Made by a program: the position numbers and the translations under genes. Of a DNA stretch of 64,000 bases, positions 23,777 through 30,474 are shown one piece after another; position 1 is the first letter of the stretch, and the number at the start of each line of letters is the position of its first letter. The DNA is from Saccharothrix sp. HUAS TT1 (GTDB lineage: Bacteria > Actinomycetota > Actinomycetes > Mycobacteriales > Pseudonocardiaceae), in the NCBI RefSeq assembly GCF_040744945.1, contig NZ_CP160453.1, positions 3,286,001-3,350,000 on the forward strand, given 5' to 3'. The notes under the pieces were generated by a model. That model did no database searches and was not told the origin of the DNA. It saw only the letters and a list, made by a program, of their open reading frames with translations.

Positions 23777-24661
23777 TCACCCGGCCCGCCAGAGCGCGGG
23801 CACGTTCGGCGGCTCCCAGCCCGGTTGGGCCAGGTGCCCCTGGAGGCACACGTAGTCGACCCCGCCGTGGATCACGCGGGCGCCGGTCGCGTAGTTCGTC
23901 CCGACCGCCCACGTCCCACCTCCGGGTGACGACGGCGTGGTGGTGGTCGACGTCGGCCGCGTCGTCGTGCTCTGCGGCACGTTCAGCACGAAGTCGAACT
24001 TGGCCTCCCGGCCGCTGCCCGCGTTCTGCACCGTCATCAGCAGCCGCGGGTCGAAGATGGTGTCCGTGTTGTTGCGCGGCTCGCCCGGGAAGTACAGCTG
24101 GGTGGTGAGCACCGGCCGGCCGGGCGCCTGCAGCTTCACGTGGATGTGCCTGGTGCGGCCGGGGTAGAGGCCGGGCACGATCGTGGTCAGCGAGAACGAG
24201 CCGTCCGGGTTGGTGAACTGGTGGCCGCGGAACCGGAAGCCGGTGTTGTCGTACACGCCGTTGTTGTCCGCCTGCCAGAAGTCCATCAGCACGTTGCCCA
24301 GCGGCAGGCACGCCAGCCCGAACACGTAGCCGGTGACGGTGAGCCTGGTGCCCGGCGTGCCCGCGTCGACCAGCGACGTGCGGCGCGGCGAGTTCGGCTT
24401 GAAGTACGGGCCTTCGGTCTGCGGCGGGGTCGGGTCGTCGCCGTCGTCGCACGCCGGCGTCAGCTCCACCGGCTCACCGCTCGCGCCGACCGTGCGGGCC
24501 AGCGCGGGCACGCCCATCATCGCGACGGGCAGCGCGACCCCGGCGGCGAACGCGGCCCGCAGCACGGTCTTGCGGCTGAGGTGGCGGGCGTCGGTCGGGT
24601 CGCCGTCGCCGTTGCCGGGACCGCGCTCGGTCGTGCCGCCGCCGTCCTTGGATGCGTCCAT
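23777..24661 (-). CDS. Secreted intradiol ring-cleavage dioxygenase with C-terminal CBM5/12-type module
   Basis: This 294-residue protein is predicted to cleave catechols between the hydroxyls using Fe(III). The iron ligands are Y86 (TEGPYFKPN), Y166 (PGLYPGRT) and the histidines H172/H174 (RHIHVKL). An N-terminal Tat-like signal (LSRKTVLRAAFAAGVALP, with RK in place of RR) implies export. After a Thr/Ser linker, residues about 248-294 (TWAVGTNYATGARV through the LWRAG end) form a CBM5/12-like carbohydrate-binding module. A Streptomyces enzyme with this layout is known. It would let the enzyme dock on chitin or cellulose while attacking lignin-type aromatics. An AraC regulator lies just upstream. 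Confidence 0.88.
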   Translation of the reverse strand: MDASKDGGGTTERGPGNGDGDPTDARHLSRKTVLRAAFAAGVALPVAMMGVPALARTVGASGEPVELTPACDDGDDPTPPQTEGPYFKPNSPRRTSLVDAGTPGTRLTVTGYVFGLACLPLGNVLMDFWQADNNGVYDNTGFRFRGHQFTNPDGSFSLTTIVPGLYPGRTRHIHVKLQAPGRPVLTTQLYFPGEPRNNTDTIFDPRLLMTVQNAGSGREAKFDFVLNVPQSTTTRPTSTTTTPSSPGGGTWAVGTNYATGARVIHGGVDYVCLQGHLAQPGWEPPNVPALWRAG

Positions 24662-24774
24662 TCCTGCTCCTCGTTGAGGGGATGACCACGAACCTAGGTA
24701 CGGGTCCCGCCCCCGGACGATGGACTGGAGCGGCTGGTCGTGGTGATCCTCGCGGTCGCCGTTGCGCGTCCCGC

Positions 24775-25674
24775 TCACTGTGAACGGCGCTCGTCGCCGC
24801 GGCGGAAACCGCCGGGGCTCAAGCCCGTCTCGCGCCGGAAGAAGCGGCAGAAGTAGGCCGGGTCGGCGAAACCGACCCGGTTCGCGACCTGCCGCACGCT
24901 CAGGTCCGTCTTCGCCAGCAACCGCATCGCCTCGTGCGTGCGCGCCTCCCGCACCAGCTCCGACGGCGTCCGCCCGGTCGCGGCCTTCACCGCCTCGGTC
25001 AGGTAGCCGGGGGTCACGCCGATCCGCTCCGCGTACTCGCGCACCGACCACAGCGCGTGGTCCGTGCGGCCGGCCAGCCGGGCGAACTCCTCGGCCACCG
25101 CGCCCGGTCGGGCGGGCGGCGCGGCGGCCGGCGTCTCGGGCAGCCTGGCCGCGCGCACGACGAGCACGTGCAGCAACGCCCGCAGCACCGTCTCGACGCC
25201 AGGTTCGCCGCGCCGGTACTCCTCGTCCAGCTCGGCGATCAGCCCGCCGACGCGGGCGTGCGTCGGCTCGTCCAGCGTCAGCCAGGGGCGTTCGCTCAAC
25301 CGGCGCAGCAGGTCGCGGTCCGCGGGGTGGTCCAGCAGGAAGTCGTCGGTGAACAGCAGCACCGAGCCGCGCAGGTCGCGCGCGCCGTCCCAGTGGTGCA
25401 CCTGGCCGGGCGCGATCACGCACAGGTGCGGCGGGCGCAGCTCCCAGCGGGCCAGGTCGACCACGTGCGTGCCCGCGCCGCCGGTGACGTGCACGATCTC
25501 GTGGAACGTGTGCCGGTGCGGGAACGACGCCCGCGACATCGGCCCGATCGTGTCGAACGTGCCGACCGCGAACGGCAGCGCGTTGGGCGCGGGGACCTCC
25601 AGCCGGTGCACCGGCAGCTCGCCCTCGCGCGGCGCCCGGTCGGGCGTCCCCGGTAACACGGTGGTGCCGCGCAT
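24775..25674 (-). CDS. AraC-family transcriptional regulator
   Basis: This 299-residue regulator has an N-terminal cupin (about residues 30-130, with RHTFHEIVHVTGGAGTHVVD) and a C-terminal pair of helix-turn-helix units (about 205-295). These units include YAERIGVTPGYLTEAVKAATG and the AraC signature VRQVANRVGFADPAYFCRFFRRETGLSPGGFR. The dioxygenase gene lies 113 bases downstream on the same strand, so this is probably its aromatic-responsive activator. ATG 25674 was chosen because GGAAGGGGAG precedes it; the in-frame extension upstream has no ribosome site. Confidence 0.85.
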   Translation of the reverse strand: MRGTTVLPGTPDRAPREGELPVHRLEVPAPNALPFAVGTFDTIGPMSRASFPHRHTFHEIVHVTGGAGTHVVDLARWELRPPHLCVIAPGQVHHWDGARDLRGSVLLFTDDFLLDHPADRDLLRRLSERPWLTLDEPTHARVGGLIAELDEEYRRGEPGVETVLRALLHVLVVRAARLPETPAAAPPARPGAVAEEFARLAGRTDHALWSVREYAERIGVTPGYLTEAVKAATGRTPSELVREARTHEAMRLLAKTDLSVRQVANRVGFADPAYFCRFFRRETGLSPGGFRRGDERRSQ

Positions 25675-25758
25675 CGTCGCGCTCCCCTTCCGCCTTGAGG
25701 TCCAGACCAATTTCGGTAGGGCCACCATGGCACGGCGGAGCGCGCGGGGGAACGCCGG

Positions 25759-27267
25759 TCAGCTGCCGGGGGCCAGTCCCGGCCCGACCTCCCACGCCTG
25801 GCGCACCGGTCCGGGAGCCTCCGGGCTGGTGTTATCCGGTCCGGTGTTGTCCGATCTGGGGTCCTCCGGCTTGGGCCGACCGCCGAGCAGCGCGCTCGTC
25901 AGCGAGGCGCGTTCGTCGGTCATGGCCCGCGCCAGGTCGGCCAGCTCGTCGCCGACCACCGGCGCCCCGCCCGAGCCGCCGGCGCGGAGCGCGCCCAGCA
26001 CGGCCCGCCGCAGCAGCTCCTTGATGAACGACGCCGTGACGCCCTCGGTCGCCTCGACCACCGGCCCGAGGTCGGCCCGCAGGTCGACACCGCGCCCGTA
26101 GAGGCGCAGCAGCCGCAGCCGCCCCGCCGCGTCCGGCCGCGGCACCTCGACCGCCAGGTCGACCCGGCCCGGCCGGTCGGCCAGCGCCCGTTCCAGCTCG
26201 TCCGCCCGGTTCGTGGTGAGCACGAAGGTGACGTCGGCGTCCGCGCCGACCCCGTCCATCGCGTCGAGCAGGGTGAACAGCAGCGGGTTCGTCGGCCCGG
26301 CCGCGAAGCCGCGGTCCATGGCCACCAGGTCGACGTCCTCCACCACGACCACCGACGGCTGCAACCGCCGCGCCAGCGCCGCCGCCTGGCCGATCAGCCG
26401 CATCGCCTGGCCGGTCAGCAGGATCACCGTGCAGCCGCGCAGCCTGCTCATCAGGTAGCGGGCGGTGTGCGTCTTCCCGGTGCCGGGCGGACCGTGCAGC
26501 AGCAGGCCGCGCTTGAGGTGCTGCCCCGCCGCGAGCAGCCGTTCCGAGTGCTCCGCGATGCCGACGACGTGCTCCTCGATCAGGTCGAGGACGCCGTCCG
26601 GCAGCACCACGTCGGCGGCGTCCAGCGCGGGCCGGGGCAGGAACGTCACCAGCTCGTTGCCCCGGTGCTCGCTCACCCCGAACGACAGCACCTGCCCGCG
26701 GAACACGTCGTGCTCGCGCATCAGCCGCTCGACCTCGCCACCGACCGCCCGCGCCGCCGCCCGGTCGGCCGCCAGCACCTCCAACCGGCACGCCGGCGGC
26801 CCGAAGTCGGTGAACCCGCGCACGCCGACCAGCACCGGCGTGCCGTCGGGGGCGGCCGTCGCCACCAGCCCGAGCTGCACCACCTCGGCGCTCTCCTCCG
26901 GCCCCACCGCCGCGGTCGCGTAGTCGGCTGCCCCGATCCCGTACGCCATCGCGTGCCGGGCCGCGAGGAGCATGCCCATGATGTCCTCGTGACCGCGGTG
27001 CTGCCCGCCCACGCCGAACCACTCGGCGTCCGGCGTGTGCTCGGCGAGGTAGGCGTCCACGCCCCGCTGCAGGTTGACGTGCTCCCACACCTCGAACCGC
27101 GTCGCGACCGACAGCACCTGCGGCAGGTCGCACCCCAGGTGGTCTCGCACGCGCGCCACCAACGGCGCCGCGTCACCGTCCTGCTCGACGATGTTCGCGG
27201 TCAGCTGGAACAACCGGCGCAGGCTGCTCGCCAGCGCCTTCGCCTCGTCCCCGGACAGTTCCCCCAT
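25759..27267 (-). CDS. AAA+ ATPase with an uncharacterised N-terminal half
   Basis: This 502-residue protein has an AAA+ core in residues about 225-450: Walker A GPPGTGKT (259-266), Walker B VVVVEDVD (306-313), a sensor-1 type LTTNRADELERAL, and an arginine-finger-like DRPGRVDLAVEVPRP. Residues 1-220 match no recognised domain and are followed by no membrane segment. The C-terminal tail is Pro/Asp-rich and probably disordered. The core resembles FtsH/Cdc48-type remodellers. It is divergent from an HNH endonuclease gene with only 57 bases between the starts, which raises the possibility of a joint defence or repair role. That link is inference. Confidence 0.72.
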   Translation of the reverse strand: MGELSGDEAKALASSLRRLFQLTANIVEQDGDAAPLVARVRDHLGCDLPQVLSVATRFEVWEHVNLQRGVDAYLAEHTPDAEWFGVGGQHRGHEDIMGMLLAARHAMAYGIGAADYATAAVGPEESAEVVQLGLVATAAPDGTPVLVGVRGFTDFGPPACRLEVLAADRAAARAVGGEVERLMREHDVFRGQVLSFGVSEHRGNELVTFLPRPALDAADVVLPDGVLDLIEEHVVGIAEHSERLLAAGQHLKRGLLLHGPPGTGKTHTARYLMSRLRGCTVILLTGQAMRLIGQAAALARRLQPSVVVVEDVDLVAMDRGFAAGPTNPLLFTLLDAMDGVGADADVTFVLTTNRADELERALADRPGRVDLAVEVPRPDAAGRLRLLRLYGRGVDLRADLGPVVEATEGVTASFIKELLRRAVLGALRAGGSGGAPVVGDELADLARAMTDERASLTSALLGGRPKPEDPRSDNTGPDNTSPEAPGPVRQAWEVGPGLAPGS

Positions 27268-27324
27268 CCACTCATGATGCCGGATCGGGCACGCTCACCC
27301 GTTGCGTTCTGGCAACGTGTACGC

Positions 27325-28506
27325 ATGCTTGTGGACGACTCGGGGAGCCCGCTGAACGCCAGTTTTTCGGTCGAAGCCGAGGGGGGAGCTTTCGCGCTGG
27401 TGCTGGAGAGCGCCGGCGGGAAGAAGCGCGGAGGAGGTGTCCGCAACGCGGATTACAAGGACGCGCTGGAACTCTTGCTACGCCGCCTGGGAGACCGACG
27501 TGCCGTAGTGCGCACGGCACTGGTCGACTCCCTCAACACGCGAAAGCTGCCTGAGGAGGACCGGTTGCTGGTGCGAGGGCTGCGGCTGTACCCCAGCCTC
27601 GACTTCGCCGAGGTGCGGAAGCAGCTCACCAGCCCCCAGGGCCGCATCGGTCAGCGGGAGGGCGCGCCGAAGGCCGGCAACAACAGCAAGCGCATCCGGC
27701 TGCTGCTGGAGGTGCCGGGGTACCGGCCGCAGGATGCAGGGCGACTCCGCCGCGAGCTGGAGGGCGTTCGGCAGGACATCGTGTGGCCGACAGGTCGGGC
27801 TGAGTTCGCGGCCAAGGCGGCGGATGAGCTGCGCCTGCGCATCGGTGAGGAGCTGCCAGGCGGAGGTCGGATCGTCGCGGTGCCCGCAGGCGCTGTGGTG
27901 GTGGAGAGCCCAGGCGGGCGTGCGTCGATCGCGCTCGACGAGGTGCAGGCGGGGCTCGACCGGTTCGCCGAGGGCGAGCCTGCACCCGTCGGGAGCCTGG
28001 TGGACGAGCTGGTCGCGGTGGCGGCCGGTGCCGAGGTCGAGGGCGGGCAGACCGTGCTCGTCCCGCCGAAGCGCACTGATCGGCAGTTCGCCGAGTTCGA
28101 CGGGCGGGCGTTCGCCAAGTACCGCAAAGAGCAGGGTGCGTTGCGGAAACTGCTGGTCAACGGTGCCGATCAGGCTGAGTGCGCACTGTGCGGGCGATCG
28201 TTCCCGGTGGAGTTCCTGATCGCTGCCCACGTCAAGGCGCGGAAGGTGGCGCCGCCCGAGGAGCGCCAGGACCTGGAGAACATCGCGATGCTCGCCTGCT
28301 CGTTCGGCTGCGACCGGCTGTTCGAGCTGGGTTACGTCACCCTGGACGAGGAGGGCGTGGTGCGGACCGCTCCGACCGGAGGGCCTCTCGACCCGCACCT
28401 GCGGCTGCTGGAGGGCACTCGGAGCAGCGCGTTCACCGAGTGGTCAGCGAAGTACTTCTGCTGGCACCGGGAGAACGTGTTCAGGGGTCGGGCAGGCGGT
28501 GCTTGA
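27325..28506 (+). CDS. HNH endonuclease (HNH_2 type) with large N-terminal domain
   Basis: This 393-residue protein has an HNH_2-like nuclease domain in residues about 283-345: C286 and C289 (CALCGRSF), the first histidine H302 in AAHVKAR, N319 in DLENIAML, and C325/C329-D330 in ACSFGCDRLFELG. Residues 1-150, with RNADYKDALELLLRRLGDRRAVV, look like the sensing or head domain that modification-dependent HNH enzymes such as ScoMcrA carry; this likeness is tentative. Third codon positions are less G/C-biased than in neighbours. ATG 27325 was chosen to leave room for promoters; an in-frame ATG at 27274 is possible. Confidence 0.7.
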   Translation: MLVDDSGSPLNASFSVEAEGGAFALVLESAGGKKRGGGVRNADYKDALELLLRRLGDRRAVVRTALVDSLNTRKLPEEDRLLVRGLRLYPSLDFAEVRKQLTSPQGRIGQREGAPKAGNNSKRIRLLLEVPGYRPQDAGRLRRELEGVRQDIVWPTGRAEFAAKAADELRLRIGEELPGGGRIVAVPAGAVVVESPGGRASIALDEVQAGLDRFAEGEPAPVGSLVDELVAVAAGAEVEGGQTVLVPPKRTDRQFAEFDGRAFAKYRKEQGALRKLLVNGADQAECALCGRSFPVEFLIAAHVKARKVAPPEERQDLENIAMLACSFGCDRLFELGYVTLDEEGVVRTAPTGGPLDPHLRLLEGTRSSAFTEWSAKYFCWHRENVFRGRAGGA

Positions 28507-28566
28507 CCTTCCCGCTGTCCGTCGATCCCGAGTACCACGGATACCGGTACAGCGCGGGGACGACTT

Positions 28567-28595
28567 GTGCCCCGGCCACCGCCCGGCCGGGGCAC
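28567..28595. terminator. Bidirectional hairpin between the HNH and DUF397 genes
   Basis: GTGCCCCGGCC (28567-28577) pairs perfectly with GGCCGGGGCAC (28585-28595) over a 7-base loop, followed by TGCGGGTTGTTG. It lies between two convergent genes. Confidence 0.8.
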
Positions 28596-28617
28596 TGCGG
28601 GTTGTTGTCGAGCGTCG

Positions 28618-28806
28618 TCAAACGTCGAAGCGACTGGCTTTGATCGCGCTCAGCAGGCCCCTGAGGTCCACGCGGAGGTGTCGCATCGGGTTCTTGCTGT
28701 CTCGGAGCAGGGTCTTGTTGTCGTTCCACGCCACTTCGACGCACTCGTTGCCGCCGCCATCGCCGGTGCTGTGGCTGGACTTGCGCCACGTCGGTTGTTC
28801 GGTCAT
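28618..28806 (-). CDS. DUF397 protein
   Basis: This 62-residue protein has the DUF397 hallmark order TWRKSSHSTGDGGGNECVEVA, then a DSKNP segment near residue 36. These small proteins are specific to actinobacteria and are almost always paired with a DUF5753-type XRE regulator, which lies 24 bases upstream here. Such pairs behave like regulator-antagonist or toxin-antitoxin-like modules (whiJ/bldB-type and Scr1-type loci). The ATG is clear. Confidence 0.88.
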   Translation of the reverse strand: MTEQPTWRKSSHSTGDGGGNECVEVAWNDNKTLLRDSKNPMRHLRVDLRGLLSAIKASRFDV

Positions 28807-28830
28807 CGGCTCATCTTGCCTGCGCGGGGG

Positions 28831-29712
28831 TCAACTGCCCGTTGCGTCCGCGAACCCGGTTGCGGCGTCCAGGACGAGGGCCTTGGACGCCTGTAGGTCC
28901 AGGGCGGCGACCTTGCGGCGGTCCCAGGCCACTCGGTAGGGCTCGGTCGCGGTCTCGCGGTCGCGGTAGAAGGACTCGGCGTGGCCGTGGACCTGGACGA
29001 CGTCACCTGCGGGGCCGTTGGGGAAGCGGAGCAGGTAGAAGGTGGAGTCCATGCCGGGGTAGGCGCCTGCGGCGAAGGGCTGGACCTGGATCTCGACATT
29101 GGGCAGGTCGCAGGCCGACGCCAGGTGCGACAACTGCTCGTGCATCACGGCCGGGCCGCCGATGGGGAGGCGCAGGGCGGTCTCGTGGACGACGGCGCGG
29201 ATCATGGGCGGGTTGCGCTTGGCGAGCACCTGCTGCCTGGTCTTGCGGAGGTCGACCAACTGCTCGACGCGTCCGGGCGCGATCAAGTCACCGCTGCGCA
29301 GCCACAGTTCGCGCATGTACGCCTCGGTCTGGAAGTACAGCGGCACCAGGGTCAGGGTCACCGCCAGGATCTCCACGGCTTCGGCACGTTCCAACTCCAG
29401 GAAGGCGCGGCTCTTGACCGGGACGAACATCGGGAACTCGCCGCGCTTCGTGCCGGCGCGGACTTCGCGGGCCAGTTCGAGCAGCATGGCCACCTCGTCG
29501 TCCCCGACGTCGAACGCCTTGGCCAGGACCTCGATCTCCTGGCGCTTGAACCTGCTCTCGCCGCGCTCCTTGCGGGTGAGCGTCGGGCCGGTCGCCTCGA
29601 TCAGCTCGGCCGCTTCTTCGCGGTCGACGCCCGCCTCCTTGCGGAAGCTGCGCATCGCAGCGCCGAGTTGGCGACGCTGACTGGCCGGGCCGGTGTCATC
29701 GAGGTTGGCCAA
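28831..29712 (-). CDS. XRE-family regulator with DUF5753 (Scr1-type)
   Basis: This 293-residue protein has an N-terminal helix-turn-helix (about residues 12-70, QLGAAMRSFRKEAGVDREEAAELIEATGPTLTRKERGE) and a C-terminal DUF5753 domain. The latter includes VPLYFQTEAYMRELW, HETALRLPIGGPAVMHEQL and VEIQVQPFAAGAYPGMDSTFYLL. The pairing with DUF397 is the standard actinobacterial arrangement. A TTG start at 29712 is favoured by AAGGA eight bases upstream and by family length; an ATG 25 codons earlier lacks a ribosome site. Two TGCAC-based dyads in the divergent intergenic region are likely binding sites. Confidence 0.78.
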   Translation of the reverse strand: MANLDDTGPASQRRQLGAAMRSFRKEAGVDREEAAELIEATGPTLTRKERGESRFKRQEIEVLAKAFDVGDDEVAMLLELAREVRAGTKRGEFPMFVPVKSRAFLELERAEAVEILAVTLTLVPLYFQTEAYMRELWLRSGDLIAPGRVEQLVDLRKTRQQVLAKRNPPMIRAVVHETALRLPIGGPAVMHEQLSHLASACDLPNVEIQVQPFAAGAYPGMDSTFYLLRFPNGPAGDVVQVHGHAESFYRDRETATEPYRVAWDRRKVAALDLQASKALVLDAATGFADATGS

Positions 29713-29742
29713 AGCATCGATCCTTGTGTCAGTTGTGCTCTC

Positions 29743-29814
29743 TGCACGTGCATACCGGATGACGGTCCAGTGCGGTAGCGAATTCATCCGATCAGTTATG
29801 AGTGCAGAATGCAC
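29743..29814. promoter_or_regulatory. Two TGCAC dyads in a divergent promoter region
   Basis: TGCACGTGCA (29743-29752) is a perfect palindrome. GTGCA-GAA-TGCAC (29802-29814) repeats the same half-sites with a 3-base gap. They lie between the XRE gene and the rightward coiled-coil gene, in the most A/T-rich part of the area (GTACGTTTTTTACG follows). They are plausible operators for the XRE regulator. Confidence 0.5.
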
Positions 29815-29917
29815 GTACGTTTTTTACGAAGCCGACTGTAGCGTGCGACACCGTCCCATGGCGATCGACCCACGACGCCTCGTGCGAGGCGGGTCGCTGA
29901 ACACAGGAGGAAACAAG

Positions 29918-29953
29918 GTGTGGAAGCACGCGTACGAGGTGAGCGCGGTATGA
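29918..29953 (+). CDS. Possible 11-codon leader peptide
   Basis: GTG at 29918 has AGGAGG seven bases upstream, the best ribosome site in the area, and reads VWKHAYEVSAV before a TGA. That TGA overlaps the ATG of the next gene as ATGA. Either this is a translated leader that couples to the gene, or the ribosome site serves a GTG at 29920 that would extend the downstream protein by ten residues. Confidence 0.35.
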   Translation: MWKHAYEVSAV

Positions 29954-30426
29954 GCGGGCTGCGGAGCCGGGTTGTCATGAGCGTCGGCGTTCACCTGCAC
30001 GACGACGTGTCGATCGACCTGCGGGGGAGTCTGGAGACGACGGCGTTCCTGGCCATCGGGGACACCATCGAGATCGTGCTCGGCGAGTCGCACCTCAAGG
30101 TGCTGCGGGAGCAGTCCGATGCGGCGCTGAGCGACATGGCCCTGCTCAAAGCTGCGGACGATGTGCTGGGTGATGCCTACGAAGCGGGCGCGCAAGCGCG
30201 CACGGCGGCTGCGCTCGCGCGGGTGGAGGCGGAGTCGGCGCGACGAGCAGGCGCCGAGCAGCAAGCCGTGTCGGCTGACGAAGCAGCCGAGTGCGCCCTT
30301 CGCGCCGCGGAGCAGGCACAGGCCGCCGTGCGGACTGCGGTCGAGGCGATGGAGGCGGCCGACGAGGCTGCGGAACAAGCCAGGAGCGCGGCCTTGGCGG
30401 CCCGGGTGGCGGCAGTCGGGGGCTGA
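29950..30426 (+). CDS. Ala-rich coiled-coil protein of unknown function
   Basis: This 158-residue protein has an N-terminal part (about residues 1-55) with short hydrophobic strands (SVGVHLHDDVSIDLRGSLETTAFLAIGDTIEIVLG). The rest is a long Ala/Glu/Arg helix with heptad-like spacing, probably a coiled coil. It has no transmembrane segment and no known motif. It is divergent from the XRE regulator and could be that regulator's target. The ATG at 29950 is taken as start because of the overlap with the short upstream frame; GTG 29920 is the alternative. Confidence 0.5.
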   Translation: MSGLRSRVVMSVGVHLHDDVSIDLRGSLETTAFLAIGDTIEIVLGESHLKVLREQSDAALSDMALLKAADDVLGDAYEAGAQARTAAALARVEAESARRAGAEQQAVSADEAAECALRAAEQAQAAVRTAVEAMEAADEAAEQARSAALAARVAAVGG

Positions 30427-30462
30427 ACCTCGTGCCCTGAAGAAGCTGTCGGTGGGGTCGGT

Positions 30463-30468
30463 TAGGAT
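30463..30468 (+). promoter_or_regulatory. -10 element for a leaderless recQ transcript
   Basis: TAGGAT ends seven bases before the recQ ATG and no ribosome site intervenes, so the transcript probably begins at the start codon. Confidence 0.5.
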
Positions 30469-30474
30469 CGCGCG

